The translations under genes and the position numbers were made by a program. This document shows positions 53,671 to 62,590 of a DNA stretch of 64,000 nucleotides, piece after piece. Below the pieces are notes generated by a model, which saw nothing but the letters and a program-made list of their open reading frames with translations, had not been told where the DNA came from and ran no database searches. The number at the start of each line of letters is the position of its first letter. Within the stretch, counting starts at the first letter, position 1. The stretch is from Eubacterium sp. OM08-24 (GTDB lineage: Bacteria; Bacillota; Clostridia; Oscillospirales; Acutalibacteraceae), in assembly GCF_003438075.1 (NCBI RefSeq), contig NZ_QSTA01000002.1:248001-312000 (forward strand), in the 5' to 3' direction.

Positions 53671-55662
53671 TTATTCTGATAAACTTAACTGCAAAGCCGT
53701 AACATCTCTTAAATCTATAATTCCGTCATTTGTAATGTCGGCAATGTTAAGGTCGCTGTCTGTAATGATAGGTGTATCGTCAGCTTTTGTATGGCCTGCA
53801 AGGTGTTTTTGCAGCTCTGTTACATCATTTACATCTATCTTGCCGTCATTATTAATATCTCCAACCAATCTTTCTTCATCAATCAGCAAATATTTAATTC
53901 CGTTTTCTTCCGCATAGTGTTGAGCATATGAATTTTCGTAGCACTTAATAGTTAATTTTTCGCAAAACTCAAATGCGTCTGCGCCAATATATCCGACGCT
54001 TTTCGGAATATTGACGGATTTAAGATTTTCGCAGTTTAAAAAAGCCGCTGCGCCAATTAATTGAACATCACCGTTGATAGTCACCTTTTCAAGCGAAGTG
54101 CAGTTCAGAAAAGCACTGTCACTAATGCTCTGGTTTACACTCTCGGGAATTACAATACTTTTAAGACTTGTGCAGTGAGCAAAGGCTGATACACCGATGT
54201 TTACTACCTCAGAAAGTTCAACGCTCTCAAGGCTTTCACAGCCGAGGAATGTTTCATCACAAAGGGTATAAAGGCTCTTTGGCAGACTTATTTTTTTAAG
54301 ATTTATACAATTCTCAAATGCCATATCGCCGATATACTCAACGCTGTCGGGAAGATTAATACTTGTAAGCACTTCATCGCCATAAAACAAACCGTCAACA
54401 ATAATTGTTGTGCCGTCCTTTACAGTTTCGGCTGCGGCAAAGTCGCCCTTGTAAGCACAAGCGGCTGTACCATGATATACAATGCCGTCAGACTGGCTGT
54501 TGTACCAAGCGGTGTTACAAAAGGCAGACGGAGCAGTCCACACCATGCTCTCGTTGTAGTTAATGTTGGCAAGACTTGAACAATCATAAAACGCCATAGC
54601 CTGCACAGAACAACGATTAGGGATAGTAATTTCCTTTAAATTCGAACAGCTTTCAAAAGCCGACACACCGATACTTGTAAGGCTGTCGGGCAAATTGATT
54701 TTTTTAACATATTCGTTATAAGAAAGGAAATCGTCATTAATTGCGTATGTATTATCTTTAAATGTCAATGTGCTGTCTGTAAAATCACCGATTATCTTGT
54801 ATGCAAAGTCGCCTGCATAAAGCACACCGTCAGGAGCACTCTGCTCCCAAAGAGTGTATTCAAAGGCAGTTTGCGGAATTGAGTATATAGAGTCGGGAAA
54901 TTTTATATTAATAAGGCTTTGACATACGGAAAACGCATTTTCGCCTATAAGCGAGCAGTTCGTAAGGTCAATATCATCGAGATTTGCGCAATACACAAAG
55001 GCGCCTGCGCCAATCTGACTTACATTTTCAAGATTTATACTGTAAAGTGAGTCGCACTCATAAAAAGCACAATCGCCGATTGTTTCTGTATTTTCGGAAA
55101 GCGTTACTGAATTTAGGTTTGAACAGCCTTCAAATGCGCTTTCACCGACATAAGTAACCGACTCCGAGAGTTTTATATCTGTAAGCTGAGTACAGCCGCT
55201 GAATGTGTAATCATCAATTTCCTCTAATTTGGCAGGAATATTTACCGTTGTTAATTTTGAACATCCGTAAAATGCAGAAGGTCCGATTTTGGTTACGCCG
55301 TCGGGCAGAGTAACCTTTTTGAGGTCAACAGAATCTTCAAAAGCACTTGAGCCGATGCTCTCGACTGACTCCGGCACAACAACACTGTTTAATTTTGCTT
55401 TTTTAGATAAAGCATAGTCGCCAATGCGTACGATTTTGCGGCCGTCTATCGTCTGCGGAATTACAAGTGCGTTTGCCGAGCCTGTGTAATCCACAATGGT
55501 AGCGACATTGTCCTCTACGGTATAAACAAAGTCACCGCTTGTTATTTTTGTGACAGTGCCAATGCTTTCTTGAGCGCCTGCTGTCAGCGATACTGCGCCG
55601 AGTGAGCCTAAGGTAAGCATTGCCGACATAAAGACGGACATTATTTTTAATGATTTTTTCAT
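53671..55662 (-). CDS. Secreted leucine-rich-repeat (BspA-type) protein with C-terminal dockerin
   Basis: 663 residues. Signal peptide at 1-30, then about fifteen BspA/LRR_5 repeats of the form 'IGxxAFxxCxxLxxVxLPxSV' (about 80-590). A type I dockerin fills 598-663: two calcium loops 'DINNDGKIDVNDVTELQ' and 'DITNDGIIDLRDVTALQ'. Dockerins bind cohesins on scaffoldins, so the protein is a likely component of a cellulosome-like complex or a surface array. The LRR part may bind another protein or substrate; no enzyme domain is seen. It lies 13 bp after the dockerin-propeller gene. Confidence 0.92.
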   Translation of the reverse strand: MKKSLKIMSVFMSAMLTLGSLGAVSLTAGAQESIGTVTKITSGDFVYTVEDNVATIVDYTGSANALVIPQTIDGRKIVRIGDYALSKKAKLNSVVVPESVESIGSSAFEDSVDLKKVTLPDGVTKIGPSAFYGCSKLTTVNIPAKLEEIDDYTFSGCTQLTDIKLSESVTYVGESAFEGCSNLNSVTLSENTETIGDCAFYECDSLYSINLENVSQIGAGAFVYCANLDDIDLTNCSLIGENAFSVCQSLINIKFPDSIYSIPQTAFEYTLWEQSAPDGVLYAGDFAYKIIGDFTDSTLTFKDNTYAINDDFLSYNEYVKKINLPDSLTSIGVSAFESCSNLKEITIPNRCSVQAMAFYDCSSLANINYNESMVWTAPSAFCNTAWYNSQSDGIVYHGTAACAYKGDFAAAETVKDGTTIIVDGLFYGDEVLTSINLPDSVEYIGDMAFENCINLKKISLPKSLYTLCDETFLGCESLESVELSEVVNIGVSAFAHCTSLKSIVIPESVNQSISDSAFLNCTSLEKVTINGDVQLIGAAAFLNCENLKSVNIPKSVGYIGADAFEFCEKLTIKCYENSYAQHYAEENGIKYLLIDEERLVGDINNDGKIDVNDVTELQKHLAGHTKADDTPIITDSDLNIADITNDGIIDLRDVTALQLSLSE

Positions 55663-55675
55663 AACCTGCCCACCT

Positions 55676-56923
55676 TTATTGATTTATATATTTCCACAGC
55701 TTGTCTGCCGAGGTTTTCTGATTGCCGATAAAGTCAAGGTCTGTACCTTGCAACTTATTCATACTGTCGCCGAATACAAGTCCCGTGCCAAAATCGCCGT
55801 TGTCGTTTCTGCCGCTGTAAAGCACAATGTAGTTATCGTTTGTGTAGATAAATGCCGAACGGTACAAACCGCCGCCGTCCCAATTTGACGGATCGGACGA
55901 TGGTTTGAGCACAACCTGCGCTTCGCTCCAATCAAAGCCGTTTGACGATGTTGAGTGGTAAAGGCTCATATGCCTGCGGTCTGATTTATCTTGGGTCGAG
56001 CAAGCAAGGAGTTCGTATTTTCCGTTAATTTTTTCAACATCTATATGCCAGGTGTATGTAGTTGACGGGTAGCTTAGGCTTGTAACCACACTGTCCGACC
56101 AAACACCTCCCTTATACTCCTTGTACCAAACCTTGTAGCCGTTTACATACCACAGCTTGTAAGTCCCGTTTTCATATACGATTGCAGGGCTCACCATATC
56201 GTACTTTTTGCGGTTGTCGGTTTCAAAAACCGGTGTACGGCCGCTCCATTTATTGCCGTCATATGAGTAACGCATATAAAGCGCCATATAGTTTGCCTCG
56301 TAGTCTGTATATCTCCAAAAAAGTTCCAAACGGTTTTTGTCGGGATTATACACAAGCTCGGAGTCGGAATTAAACCTTACCCCTGCCTTGTAATCATCTC
56401 GAATACCCTCGCAAAACTTAATTTCCGAGTAATTTATAAGGTCATTTGAGCCGACAACAGTCGGATTTTCGTACTTATCGTTTCCGTTTGGATACGGCGT
56501 GTACGAAATCCAATAGCGGTATCCGTTCCAGCTTTTGCCCACATCCGCAACCTTTGGGTGGTAGGCATTGTTTGGATACTTGCTGTCTGCTCCGCTGTAT
56601 ACGCTCTTAAAATTCAGCTTGCTTTTTGAATTTGACTGAAGTTTAAAATCAGGTTTTACATAAAAACTGCCGTTTATAATATTCTGCGCATAGGTAGCAT
56701 CGTTTACATTTATAGTGCCCGATTTATCAAAATCGGCTTTGCTGTCGAGCGTATCTCCGTTTGCTATTCCCTCTTGCAGGTAGGTGACATCCTGTACATC
56801 AAAAATGCCGTCACCATTCAGGTCATATTTATTAATATCCCTTGCCGATGCGGTGACTGCGACAGATGAAATTGCCGCAACCGCAAGAGCGGCGGATATA
56901 ATTTTCTTGAAAATGTTTTTCAT
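55676..56923 (-). CDS. Secreted dockerin protein with five-bladed beta-propeller (GH43/GH32-like fold)
   Basis: 415 residues. Signal peptide at 1-27, then an N-terminal dockerin (about 30-92) with loops 'DLNGDGIFDVQDVTYLQ' and 'DFDKSGTINVNDATYAQ'. The rest is a beta-propeller with blades such as 'YRYWISYTPYPNG', 'LELFWRYTD', 'YKLWYVNG', 'YELLACST' and 'YIVLYSGR', as in sugar-hydrolysing five-bladed propellers. Catalytic acids cannot be assigned by eye, so it could be an enzyme or a binding module. A dockerin at the N-terminus is less common than at the C-terminus. Confidence 0.8.
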   Translation of the reverse strand: MKNIFKKIISAALAVAAISSVAVTASARDINKYDLNGDGIFDVQDVTYLQEGIANGDTLDSKADFDKSGTINVNDATYAQNIINGSFYVKPDFKLQSNSKSKLNFKSVYSGADSKYPNNAYHPKVADVGKSWNGYRYWISYTPYPNGNDKYENPTVVGSNDLINYSEIKFCEGIRDDYKAGVRFNSDSELVYNPDKNRLELFWRYTDYEANYMALYMRYSYDGNKWSGRTPVFETDNRKKYDMVSPAIVYENGTYKLWYVNGYKVWYKEYKGGVWSDSVVTSLSYPSTTYTWHIDVEKINGKYELLACSTQDKSDRRHMSLYHSTSSNGFDWSEAQVVLKPSSDPSNWDGGGLYRSAFIYTNDNYIVLYSGRNDNGDFGTGLVFGDSMNKLQGTDLDFIGNQKTSADKLWKYINQ

Positions 56924-57027
56924 TTGATTGCCTCCCTGTAATAAAAATACAAGAACATTATCCCACTTTTAACAAATTATGTCAACAGCAAACGGAATTA
57001 TTTATTAAACATTTGCAAAAAAATAAC

Positions 57028-57046
57028 AGCTCTGCATTAGCAGAGC
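57028..57046 (-). terminator. Terminator of the nucleotidyltransferase-like gene
   Basis: Minus-strand GCTCTGC/GCAGAGC around TAAT, followed by TGTTATTTTTTT. Confidence 0.75.
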
Positions 57047-57090
57047 CGAAAGTTTGATTTTTGCTTTTTGGTCCGACCGATATTTTAAAA

Positions 57091-57858
57091 TTAAATTATT
57101 TCTCTCAGCTTTTCCGTCATATCGGCAACGGTATCCATAATTTTTTCGGTTGGCTTTTCTTTTAAAAGTTTGTCGAGGTTTTCCTCAAAATCTTTCGGTA
57201 AAATCTCGCAACGCTCCTTGCAAATTTGCACAAGTCGCTTTTCGCCGGGGTGAGTAAGGCGATTTACTGCAAAAATAACATCAAAATAGCTTGCAACAAA
57301 AGCGGCTGTTCTGTGATTTACACTTACAAAATCGTTTCGATCAAGCGCCTTTTTTATCTGCTTGTCAAATGACGGCAAAATACCCGAAAGCATCTTCATA
57401 TTTAAATCTATAATATTTTGACGGAGTTCTTCGGGATACGGTACGGTAAACTTCTTTTTCAGTTCTGCATATTTACCGCTTGGGTCATAAACAATTTGCG
57501 AGGTAACAATATTGTGCCAAAAGCAAGTAGTATAGCCATGGTTTGCCTTATGTTCAAAAACAATTTGGCTTATAAATTTGTCGAATATATCCATTGGACG
57601 GTATATAATGTCCATCGGAACACCGTCTTTGAGTATAATATTATCTTCAAACTCCCAATAATGATTGCCGATTTCCATTTGTGAACAGTAAGGCGCAAGG
57701 ATATTTTCTCTTACACCGTTGTCGATGTTATCTGTAACATACACATAAACATCATAATCTGATTTTTCGTCAAAAACACCGTTTGCACGGGAACCGCCGA
57801 GAGCAATAGCCTCTACCTGCGGCAATGCGGAAAGTTTTTCAAAAATTTCGTTTACCAT
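57091..57858 (-). CDS. Nucleotidyltransferase-domain protein (DUF4037-like)
   Basis: 255 residues. 'ALGGSRANGVFDEKSDYDVYVY' (residues 19-40) is the pol-beta type nucleotidyltransferase motif GS-x-D-x-D. The C-terminal half is helical and resembles DUF4037. Relatives include aminoglycoside nucleotidyltransferases, but the substrate here is unknown. Single gene with its own terminator, downstream of leuCD on the same strand. Confidence 0.75.
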   Translation of the reverse strand: MVNEIFEKLSALPQVEAIALGGSRANGVFDEKSDYDVYVYVTDNIDNGVRENILAPYCSQMEIGNHYWEFEDNIILKDGVPMDIIYRPMDIFDKFISQIVFEHKANHGYTTCFWHNIVTSQIVYDPSGKYAELKKKFTVPYPEELRQNIIDLNMKMLSGILPSFDKQIKKALDRNDFVSVNHRTAAFVASYFDVIFAVNRLTHPGEKRLVQICKERCEILPKDFEENLDKLLKEKPTEKIMDTVADMTEKLREII

Positions 57859-57910
57859 AATTCACCAACTTTGTTAATGATTAAAAAATTATATATCTAA
57901 AGTTATAAAA

Positions 57911-57934
57911 GCGGCAAAGTTTTGCTTTTGCCGC
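57911..57934 (-). terminator. Terminator of leuCD
   Basis: Minus-strand GCGGCAAAAG and CTTTGCCGC around a short A-rich loop, followed by TTTTATAAC, 8 bp past the leuD stop. Confidence 0.8.
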
Positions 57935-57941
57935 CCATAAA

Positions 57942-58421
57942 TTACATAATAGACTTAATAAGTCCGCCTTTTTTAATAATGTTCTGAATAAACTCCGGGA
58001 AAGGCTCTGCCTGATAAGTCTTGCCTGTTGTTTCGTCTGTGATAACACCTGTATCAAAGTTTACAGAAACAACATCACCCTCCTTGATTTCCCTTGCTGC
58101 CTCGTCACATTCAAGAATCGGAAGACCGATATTGATTGAGTTGCGGTAGAAAATTCTTGCAAAGGTCGAAGCAATTACGCAGGAAATACCGCTTGCCTTA
58201 ATTGCAATCGGTGCGTGTTCTCTTGAAGAACCGCAGCCGAAGTTCTTTTCGGCAACCATAATGTCGCCCTCGTGAACCTTATTTACAAATTCTGCGTCAA
58301 TATCCTCCATACAGTGAGCGGCAAGCTCTTTGTGAGATGCTGTGTTGAGGTAACGAGCAGGAATAATTACATCTGTATCTACATTGTCGCCAAACTTGTG
58401 GACTGTACCCTTAGCGTTCAT
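57942..58421 (-). CDS. leuD: 3-Isopropylmalate dehydratase small subunit
   Basis: 159 residues, the short swivel-domain subunit. '[16 protein letters not shown]' and '[19 protein letters not shown]' are the diagnostic motifs. With LeuC it isomerises 2- to 3-isopropylmalate in leucine synthesis. It starts 24 bp after leuC; leuA and leuB are not in the window. Confidence 0.95.
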   Translation of the reverse strand: MNAKGTVHKFGDNVDTDVIIPARYLNTASHKELAAHCMEDIDAEFVNKVHEGDIMVAEKNFGCGSSREHAPIAIKASGISCVIASTFARIFYRNSINIGLPILECDEAAREIKEGDVVSVNFDTGVITDETTGKTYQAEPFPEFIQNIIKKGGLIKSIM

Positions 58422-58445
58422 AATCAGTACCTACCTTTCAAAAAA

Positions 58446-59711
58446 TCAAAGCTTTGCAGGGTCTGTAATGTAACCCTTAACAGCACTTGCGGCAGCTACT
58501 GCCGGGCTTGCGAGGTAAACCTCACTGTCAACATGACCCATTCTGCCTACAAAGTTACGGTTTGTGGTTGAAATAGCTTTTTCGCCTGCGGCAAGAATAC
58601 CCATATGTCCGCCAAGACAAGGGCCGCAAGTCGGAGTAGAAACTACTGCGCCTGCCTCAATAAATATATCAAAAAGTCCCTCGTGCATAGCCTGTAACCA
58701 GATTGCCTGTGTACCCGGGAAAATAATACATCTTACATTCTTTGCTATCTTTCTGCCCTTGAATACCTCTGCGGCAGCTCTGAGGTCGGTAATTCTGCCG
58801 TTTGTGCAAGAACCGATAACGCACTGGTCGATTTTAACCTCTGTTTCGCCGATTTCATCAACTGTTCTTGTATTTTCAGGAAGATGTGGGAAAGCAACTG
58901 TCGGGCGGATTTCGCTCAGGTCGATTGTGTATTCCTCATCATATACAGCGTCATCGTCAGCTGTGTACTCAACAGGTGTACCCTGATATCTGCCGTTGCA
59001 GTATTCACGGGTTACATCGTCAACAGGGAAAATACCGTTTTTAGCGCCTGCCTCAATAGCCATATTTGCAATGCAAAGTCTGTCATCAATGTTGAGGTAC
59101 TGAACACCCTCGCCTGTAAATTCCATTGATTTGTAAAGCGCACCGTCAACACCTATCATACCGATAATGTGGAGGATAACATCTTTACCGCTTACAAAAC
59201 CCTGTGGCTTGCCGACAAGATTAAATTTAATAGCGGCAGGAACTTTGAACCATGCCTTACCGCTGATCATTCCTGCGGCCATATCTGTTGAGCCGACACC
59301 TGTCGAAAATGCACCGAGTGCACCGTATGTACAGGTGTGAGAGTCTGCACCGATGCACAAACAGCCCGGACCAACGAGTCCCTGCTCAGGCAAAAGTGCG
59401 TGCTCAATGCCCATCTGTCCTACATCTCTGTAATTTTTAATATCGTATTTGTCGGCAAAAGTTCTTACCTGCTTAACCTGAGTAGCCGCTTTAATATCCT
59501 TGTTAGGAGTAAAGTGGTCCATAATCATAGCAATTTTAGTGTTATCAAATACTGCTGTTGCACCGTTCTGTTCAAAAACATTGATAGCAACAGGTGATGT
59601 TACATCGTTACCGAGTACCATATCGAGCTTAGCCTCGATAAGCTGACCTGCCTTAACCTCTGAAAGACCTGCGTGAGCCGCAAGAATTTTCTGTGACATA
59701 GTCATACCCAT
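58446..59711 (-). CDS. leuC: 3-Isopropylmalate dehydratase large subunit
   Basis: 421 residues from the ATG at 59711 (AAGGAG 8 nt upstream); an in-frame GTG 9 bp earlier overlaps the RBS. [4Fe-4S] ligands are in 'IGSCTNG' and '[11 protein letters not shown]', and '[15 protein letters not shown]' is typical of the aconitase superfamily. The ~420-residue length fits the LeuC/homoaconitase subgroup, so activity on homologous substrates is possible. Confidence 0.95.
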   Translation of the reverse strand: MGMTMSQKILAAHAGLSEVKAGQLIEAKLDMVLGNDVTSPVAINVFEQNGATAVFDNTKIAMIMDHFTPNKDIKAATQVKQVRTFADKYDIKNYRDVGQMGIEHALLPEQGLVGPGCLCIGADSHTCTYGALGAFSTGVGSTDMAAGMISGKAWFKVPAAIKFNLVGKPQGFVSGKDVILHIIGMIGVDGALYKSMEFTGEGVQYLNIDDRLCIANMAIEAGAKNGIFPVDDVTREYCNGRYQGTPVEYTADDDAVYDEEYTIDLSEIRPTVAFPHLPENTRTVDEIGETEVKIDQCVIGSCTNGRITDLRAAAEVFKGRKIAKNVRCIIFPGTQAIWLQAMHEGLFDIFIEAGAVVSTPTCGPCLGGHMGILAAGEKAISTTNRNFVGRMGHVDSEVYLASPAVAAASAVKGYITDPAKL

Positions 59712-59854
59712 AAATATCACTCCTTATATTTTTTCTAATATCATTATTACATACTGCTTGCAAAAAGATTGTAAAGTATGCTACAATTAAAATAAAATAA
59801 GAACTTTGTCGCTAAAATATGGTTTATCACTCAATTTTAGCCAAATAATTTTAA

Positions 59855-59896
59855 AATTCAGGTCAAGCCTTTAAAAAGGTTGACCAAACTTTTAAT
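59855..59896. repeat. Repeat family, tip-only palindrome R8
   Basis: AGGTCAAGCCTTTAAAAAGG followed by TTGACCAAACTTTT: a right tip joined directly to a left tip of the repeat family, forming one short palindrome in the leuC-crp divergent region. Confidence 0.5.
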
Positions 59897-59962
59897 AATT
59901 GCTTAATTGCTCGGCAAAAGTTTTATAAACCGCATTTACCAATCGACAACCGAGGTGAAACT

Positions 59963-60616
59963 ATGGAAAAAAATCTTAACACTCCTCCCACGCAACTTTA
60001 CAACATACACAACGATATGAAAACTCTGTTTGACAGTTTGCCGTACACAAAATCTTTTGCAAAAGGCGAAATAATCTATCACCAAGGCGACATTGCAGAC
60101 AGCTTTTACTATATAAAGAAAGGCAAAGCAACCGTATTTATGATTTCTCCCGACGGAATGGAAAAAACTCTCAACACCGCCGCAAAAGGGGAATTGATTG
60201 GCGAGGGCGCTTTTTTTGACCACAAGCCGAGGGTAAGCTCCGCAAAAGCCGTAACTGCAAGCGAGCTGACAATTATTGATAAAAAAATTCTCCTCGACCT
60301 TATTCAAAAAAATCCTCCGATTGCATTTGAACTGCTCGAAATTCTCGCCACAAGAATAAGACTGCTTACCACCCAGCTTGACTCAATGACATTTATGCAG
60401 GCGGACGCACGAATTGCCAAGCTTTTGCTTGACGATATGGTTGACGGCAAAGTATCGCTCACGCACGAAGAAATTGCGCTTACGGTCGGTGTGTCACGAA
60501 TTACGGTAACAAAAACACTAAGCAGATTATCGTCGCAAGGCATACTTGCCACCCATTACAGGGGTATTAAAATCCTTGATAAATCGGCTCTTGAAAAAAT
60601 CTGCGGGGAAAAATAA
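59963..60616 (+). CDS. Crp/Fnr family transcriptional regulator
   Basis: 217 residues. Cyclic-nucleotide-binding-type beta-roll at about 22-135 ('YHQGDIADSFYYIKKGKATVF', 'GELIGEGAFFDHKPR'), dimer helix at about 120-150, and HTH at about 165-200 ('LTHEEIALTVGVSRITVTKTLS'). No N-terminal Fnr-type cysteines, so it is not an Fe-S oxygen sensor. Divergent from leuC; target genes unknown. GAGGTG 7 nt upstream. Confidence 0.9.
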   Translation: MEKNLNTPPTQLYNIHNDMKTLFDSLPYTKSFAKGEIIYHQGDIADSFYYIKKGKATVFMISPDGMEKTLNTAAKGELIGEGAFFDHKPRVSSAKAVTASELTIIDKKILLDLIQKNPPIAFELLEILATRIRLLTTQLDSMTFMQADARIAKLLLDDMVDGKVSLTHEEIALTVGVSRITVTKTLSRLSSQGILATHYRGIKILDKSALEKICGEK

Positions 60617-60694
60617 TTTTCACCCTAAAAGACTTGACCTAAATTTTTGGTTCTTTAACAAAAGTTGGGGCAAATTACGGTTTACAAGATTATC

Positions 60695-60885
60695 GGTCGG
60701 GCAACAAAGTAAGACAGATGCCAAACTTTCCGTCCCGAATATAAAAGTTTGGTCAACCTTTTGTTGGTTCTGTGCAAATCTGTAATCCTTTAAAAAGGTT
60801 GAGCTATTTTGGGGCTGAAACTCTACGGTTTGAACATAACGGCGAGAGCCTAAAAATGCGACAGCAACGAAAGGAAAAGCCACGC
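60695..60885 (+). repeat. Repeat family, degraded/rearranged copy R5
   Basis: Left end GGTCGGGCAACAAAG to TTTGGTCAACCTTTT is well kept. It is followed out of order by a right-tip-like segment (AATCCTTTAAAAAGGTT) and interior pieces (AACGGCGAGAGCC, GCGACAGCAACGAAAGG). Looks like a decayed copy with internal deletions. Confidence 0.6.
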
Positions 60886-61120
60886 TACTAAAACTACTAA
60901 TTTGCCGCTTTTTAAGGGCAAATTAGGCACACACGCAAACTTTTGTGCCCTTTAAAATATTTTTTCTCTACTGATACTCAAGTGTAACTTTCTTGCTCTC
61001 TGCCACTCATTAGTCTTAACATTTGTTTTCTGCTAAAGTCTTGAGTAATCTAAAGTTTAGTTATTCTATAATATAATTTCAACCGTTTGTTTTAATTTAA
61101 AATAAGTGCATTTTTACCGT

Positions 61121-61176
61121 TTTATGGGCTCTGCCCAAACCCGCAACCCTTTAAAAAGGGTTGACCTAAATTTTAG
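61121..61176 (+). repeat. Repeat family, right-end copy R6
   Basis: TTTATGGGCTCTGCCCAAAC, CAACCCTTT/AAAGGGTTG and GACCTAAATTTTAG match the right end of R1; the rest is missing. Confidence 0.7.
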
Positions 61177-61194
61177 ATTTTTTGCTGTAATAAA

Positions 61195-61221
61195 CCCGAC
61201 CAAAGCAAAAGTTTGGTCGGG
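61195..61221 (-). terminator. Terminator of the XRE-DUF4250 unit
   Basis: CCCGACCAAA and TTTGGTCGGG pair around 7 nt; on the minus strand it is followed by TTTATT, 10 bp past the DUF4250 stop. Confidence 0.75.
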
Positions 61222-61231
61222 CATTTTAATA

Positions 61232-61417
61232 TTATACAAATTTATTAAGCTCTGCGTTGTAAGCGTAATCTATGGCGGCGAGTTTTTTTATTATTTCGTC
61301 CTTGCTTATATCTGCATCCTCGCAAAGTGCGTCAAGCGAGGGGTAAAAATCTCTAAGCTTTGTATTTACATAGCTTAATAAAATCATTGGGTCTGTCGGT
61401 AAATTTAATTCTGCCAT
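61232..61417 (-). CDS. DUF4250 small protein
   Basis: 61 residues. 'LPTDPMILLSYVNTKLRDFY' and 'LDALCEDADISKDEIIKKLA' fit DUF4250, a family of about 60 residues in Clostridia with no known role. It is soluble and helical. GGAGGA precedes the ATG, and it starts 12 bp after the XRE gene, so they are co-transcribed. Confidence 0.85.
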   Translation of the reverse strand: MAELNLPTDPMILLSYVNTKLRDFYPSLDALCEDADISKDEIIKKLAAIDYAYNAELNKFV

Positions 61418-61429
61418 AATGTCCTCCTG

Positions 61430-62305
61430 TTACTGATTGTTTTTATTGTGATTATAAATTTCCTTGAAAAACGAGCATAACCAATAGTACAGCGGAATAG
61501 AAAGAAACACTACCCAGCCGACTGTCCAACCGCCGAGCACATTGAAGTAACCCATGAGAATGTATGCCATTGCAACGAGTACGGGATAAGCAAAATGCTC
61601 TGCCTTGCGCTTATAGATTGCGTCTACAAGCGAATAGTAAAGCGGAATTGTGAGCAGCACTATCCAGCTTAAAGCCCAGCCAAAACACACTCCGCTGAAT
61701 CCCCACCACAAAAATGCCACAAGTGCTATTGCAAAAAACGGAAAGCTGTTCCAGAATTTTCGGCTCTTGCCCCTGCTGAACATATTGTCCGACATTTCGG
61801 CATCGTACATTACATCGCCGTCTTTGGTGGTGTAAACCCTCTGCCTGCCGTTTTCGTCAACAAAAATTCCGTTTTTGTCAATATCAACCTTAGTACCGGC
61901 TTTATCATGCACATGGATTCCGTCTGCAAAGCTGATGTGTACCTTGTCGCCGTTTTTATCGTCTATGTGTATTCCGTTTTTAAAGGATACTTTGTCTGTT
62001 TTTACATACTCTGTACCCTCATCGCCCGTCGGCACTTGCTCGCTGTCTGCGTTTTCTTCCTGTTCGGGTTCTTTTTCAGGCTCTGCTTTTGCAGACTCGG
62101 CTGACTCTCCCTTTAAAAGTTCGTCAAGCGAAACGCCGTAAATCTCGGCAAGCAATATAAGGTTATCTGTATCGGGAGATGCCTCTGCTCTCTCCCATTT
62201 AGACACTGCCTGTCGGCTTACTCCTATCTTATTGGCAAGCTCCTCTTGGCTGAGGTTATGTTTTTTTCTGTATTGTAAAAGTCTGTTTGCTGTTTCTATG
62301 TTCAT
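61430..62305 (-). CDS. XRE-family regulator with membrane-spanning C-terminus
   Basis: 291 residues. HTH_3 at about 5-60 ('LSQEELANKIGVSRQAVSKWE'), an acidic linker (70-100), a beta-repeat stretch at about 105-165 ('FKNGIHIDDKNG', 'FADGIHVHDKAG', 'DKNGIFVDENG'), then four hydrophobic segments (about 185-280). A DNA-binding protein fixed to the membrane could link an envelope signal to transcription. A 7-bp inverted repeat upstream of its promoter may be its own operator. GGAGG before the ATG. Confidence 0.88.
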   Translation of the reverse strand: MNIETANRLLQYRKKHNLSQEELANKIGVSRQAVSKWERAEASPDTDNLILLAEIYGVSLDELLKGESAESAKAEPEKEPEQEENADSEQVPTGDEGTEYVKTDKVSFKNGIHIDDKNGDKVHISFADGIHVHDKAGTKVDIDKNGIFVDENGRQRVYTTKDGDVMYDAEMSDNMFSRGKSRKFWNSFPFFAIALVAFLWWGFSGVCFGWALSWIVLLTIPLYYSLVDAIYKRKAEHFAYPVLVAMAYILMGYFNVLGGWTVGWVVFLSIPLYYWLCSFFKEIYNHNKNNQ

Positions 62306-62361
62306 ATTAAGTCCTCCTTCGAGAGCTTTACAACGATCGTTTTCCCTCTCACTTTACCCAA

Positions 62362-62391
62362 ATTATACACCGCAACCATTGTTTTTTGCAA
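62362..62391 (-). promoter_or_regulatory. Promoter of the XRE-DUF4250 unit
   Basis: Minus-strand TTGCAA, 18 nt, TATAAT; about 57 bp before the ATG. Confidence 0.6.
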
Positions 62392-62412
62392 TACATTTTA
62401 GTTTTCATTTGC

Positions 62413-62427
62413 GCAACCGCCGGTTGC
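62413..62427. promoter_or_regulatory. Inverted repeat upstream of the XRE promoter (candidate operator)
   Basis: GCAACCG-C-CGGTTGC, a perfect 7-bp inverted repeat about 22 bp upstream of -35. Another GGTTGC lies within the promoter spacer on the minus strand, giving spaced half-sites. Confidence 0.4.
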
Positions 62428-62590
62428 ATAAGTGATTTTATGTGTAATATTGCATTTGTATTATATATATTTGCGGATATATACATAAAAATCAGGTAAA
62501 CAAACCTTAGACATAAATATGGTTATATTATAAATGTTGGAGTAACATTAATAGATAATGGTTTATCGCACAAAGTTTATTTTCATAAAC

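Larger units (their letters stand above)
60617..61194. other. Gene-free region of repeat remnants and a terminator-like hairpin
   Basis: Contains R5 and R6 of the repeat family and, at 60910-60957, TTTTAAGGGCA pairing with TGCCCTTTAAAA followed by TATTTTTTCT, which may end the Crp transcript. No coding sequence is credible. Confidence 0.6.

Noticed and set aside
59765..59790. ATTGTA...TACAAT inverted repeat upstream of leuC as a regulator site
   Set aside because: Only 6-bp arms in AT-rich DNA with no well-spaced promoter boxes; not strong enough to list.
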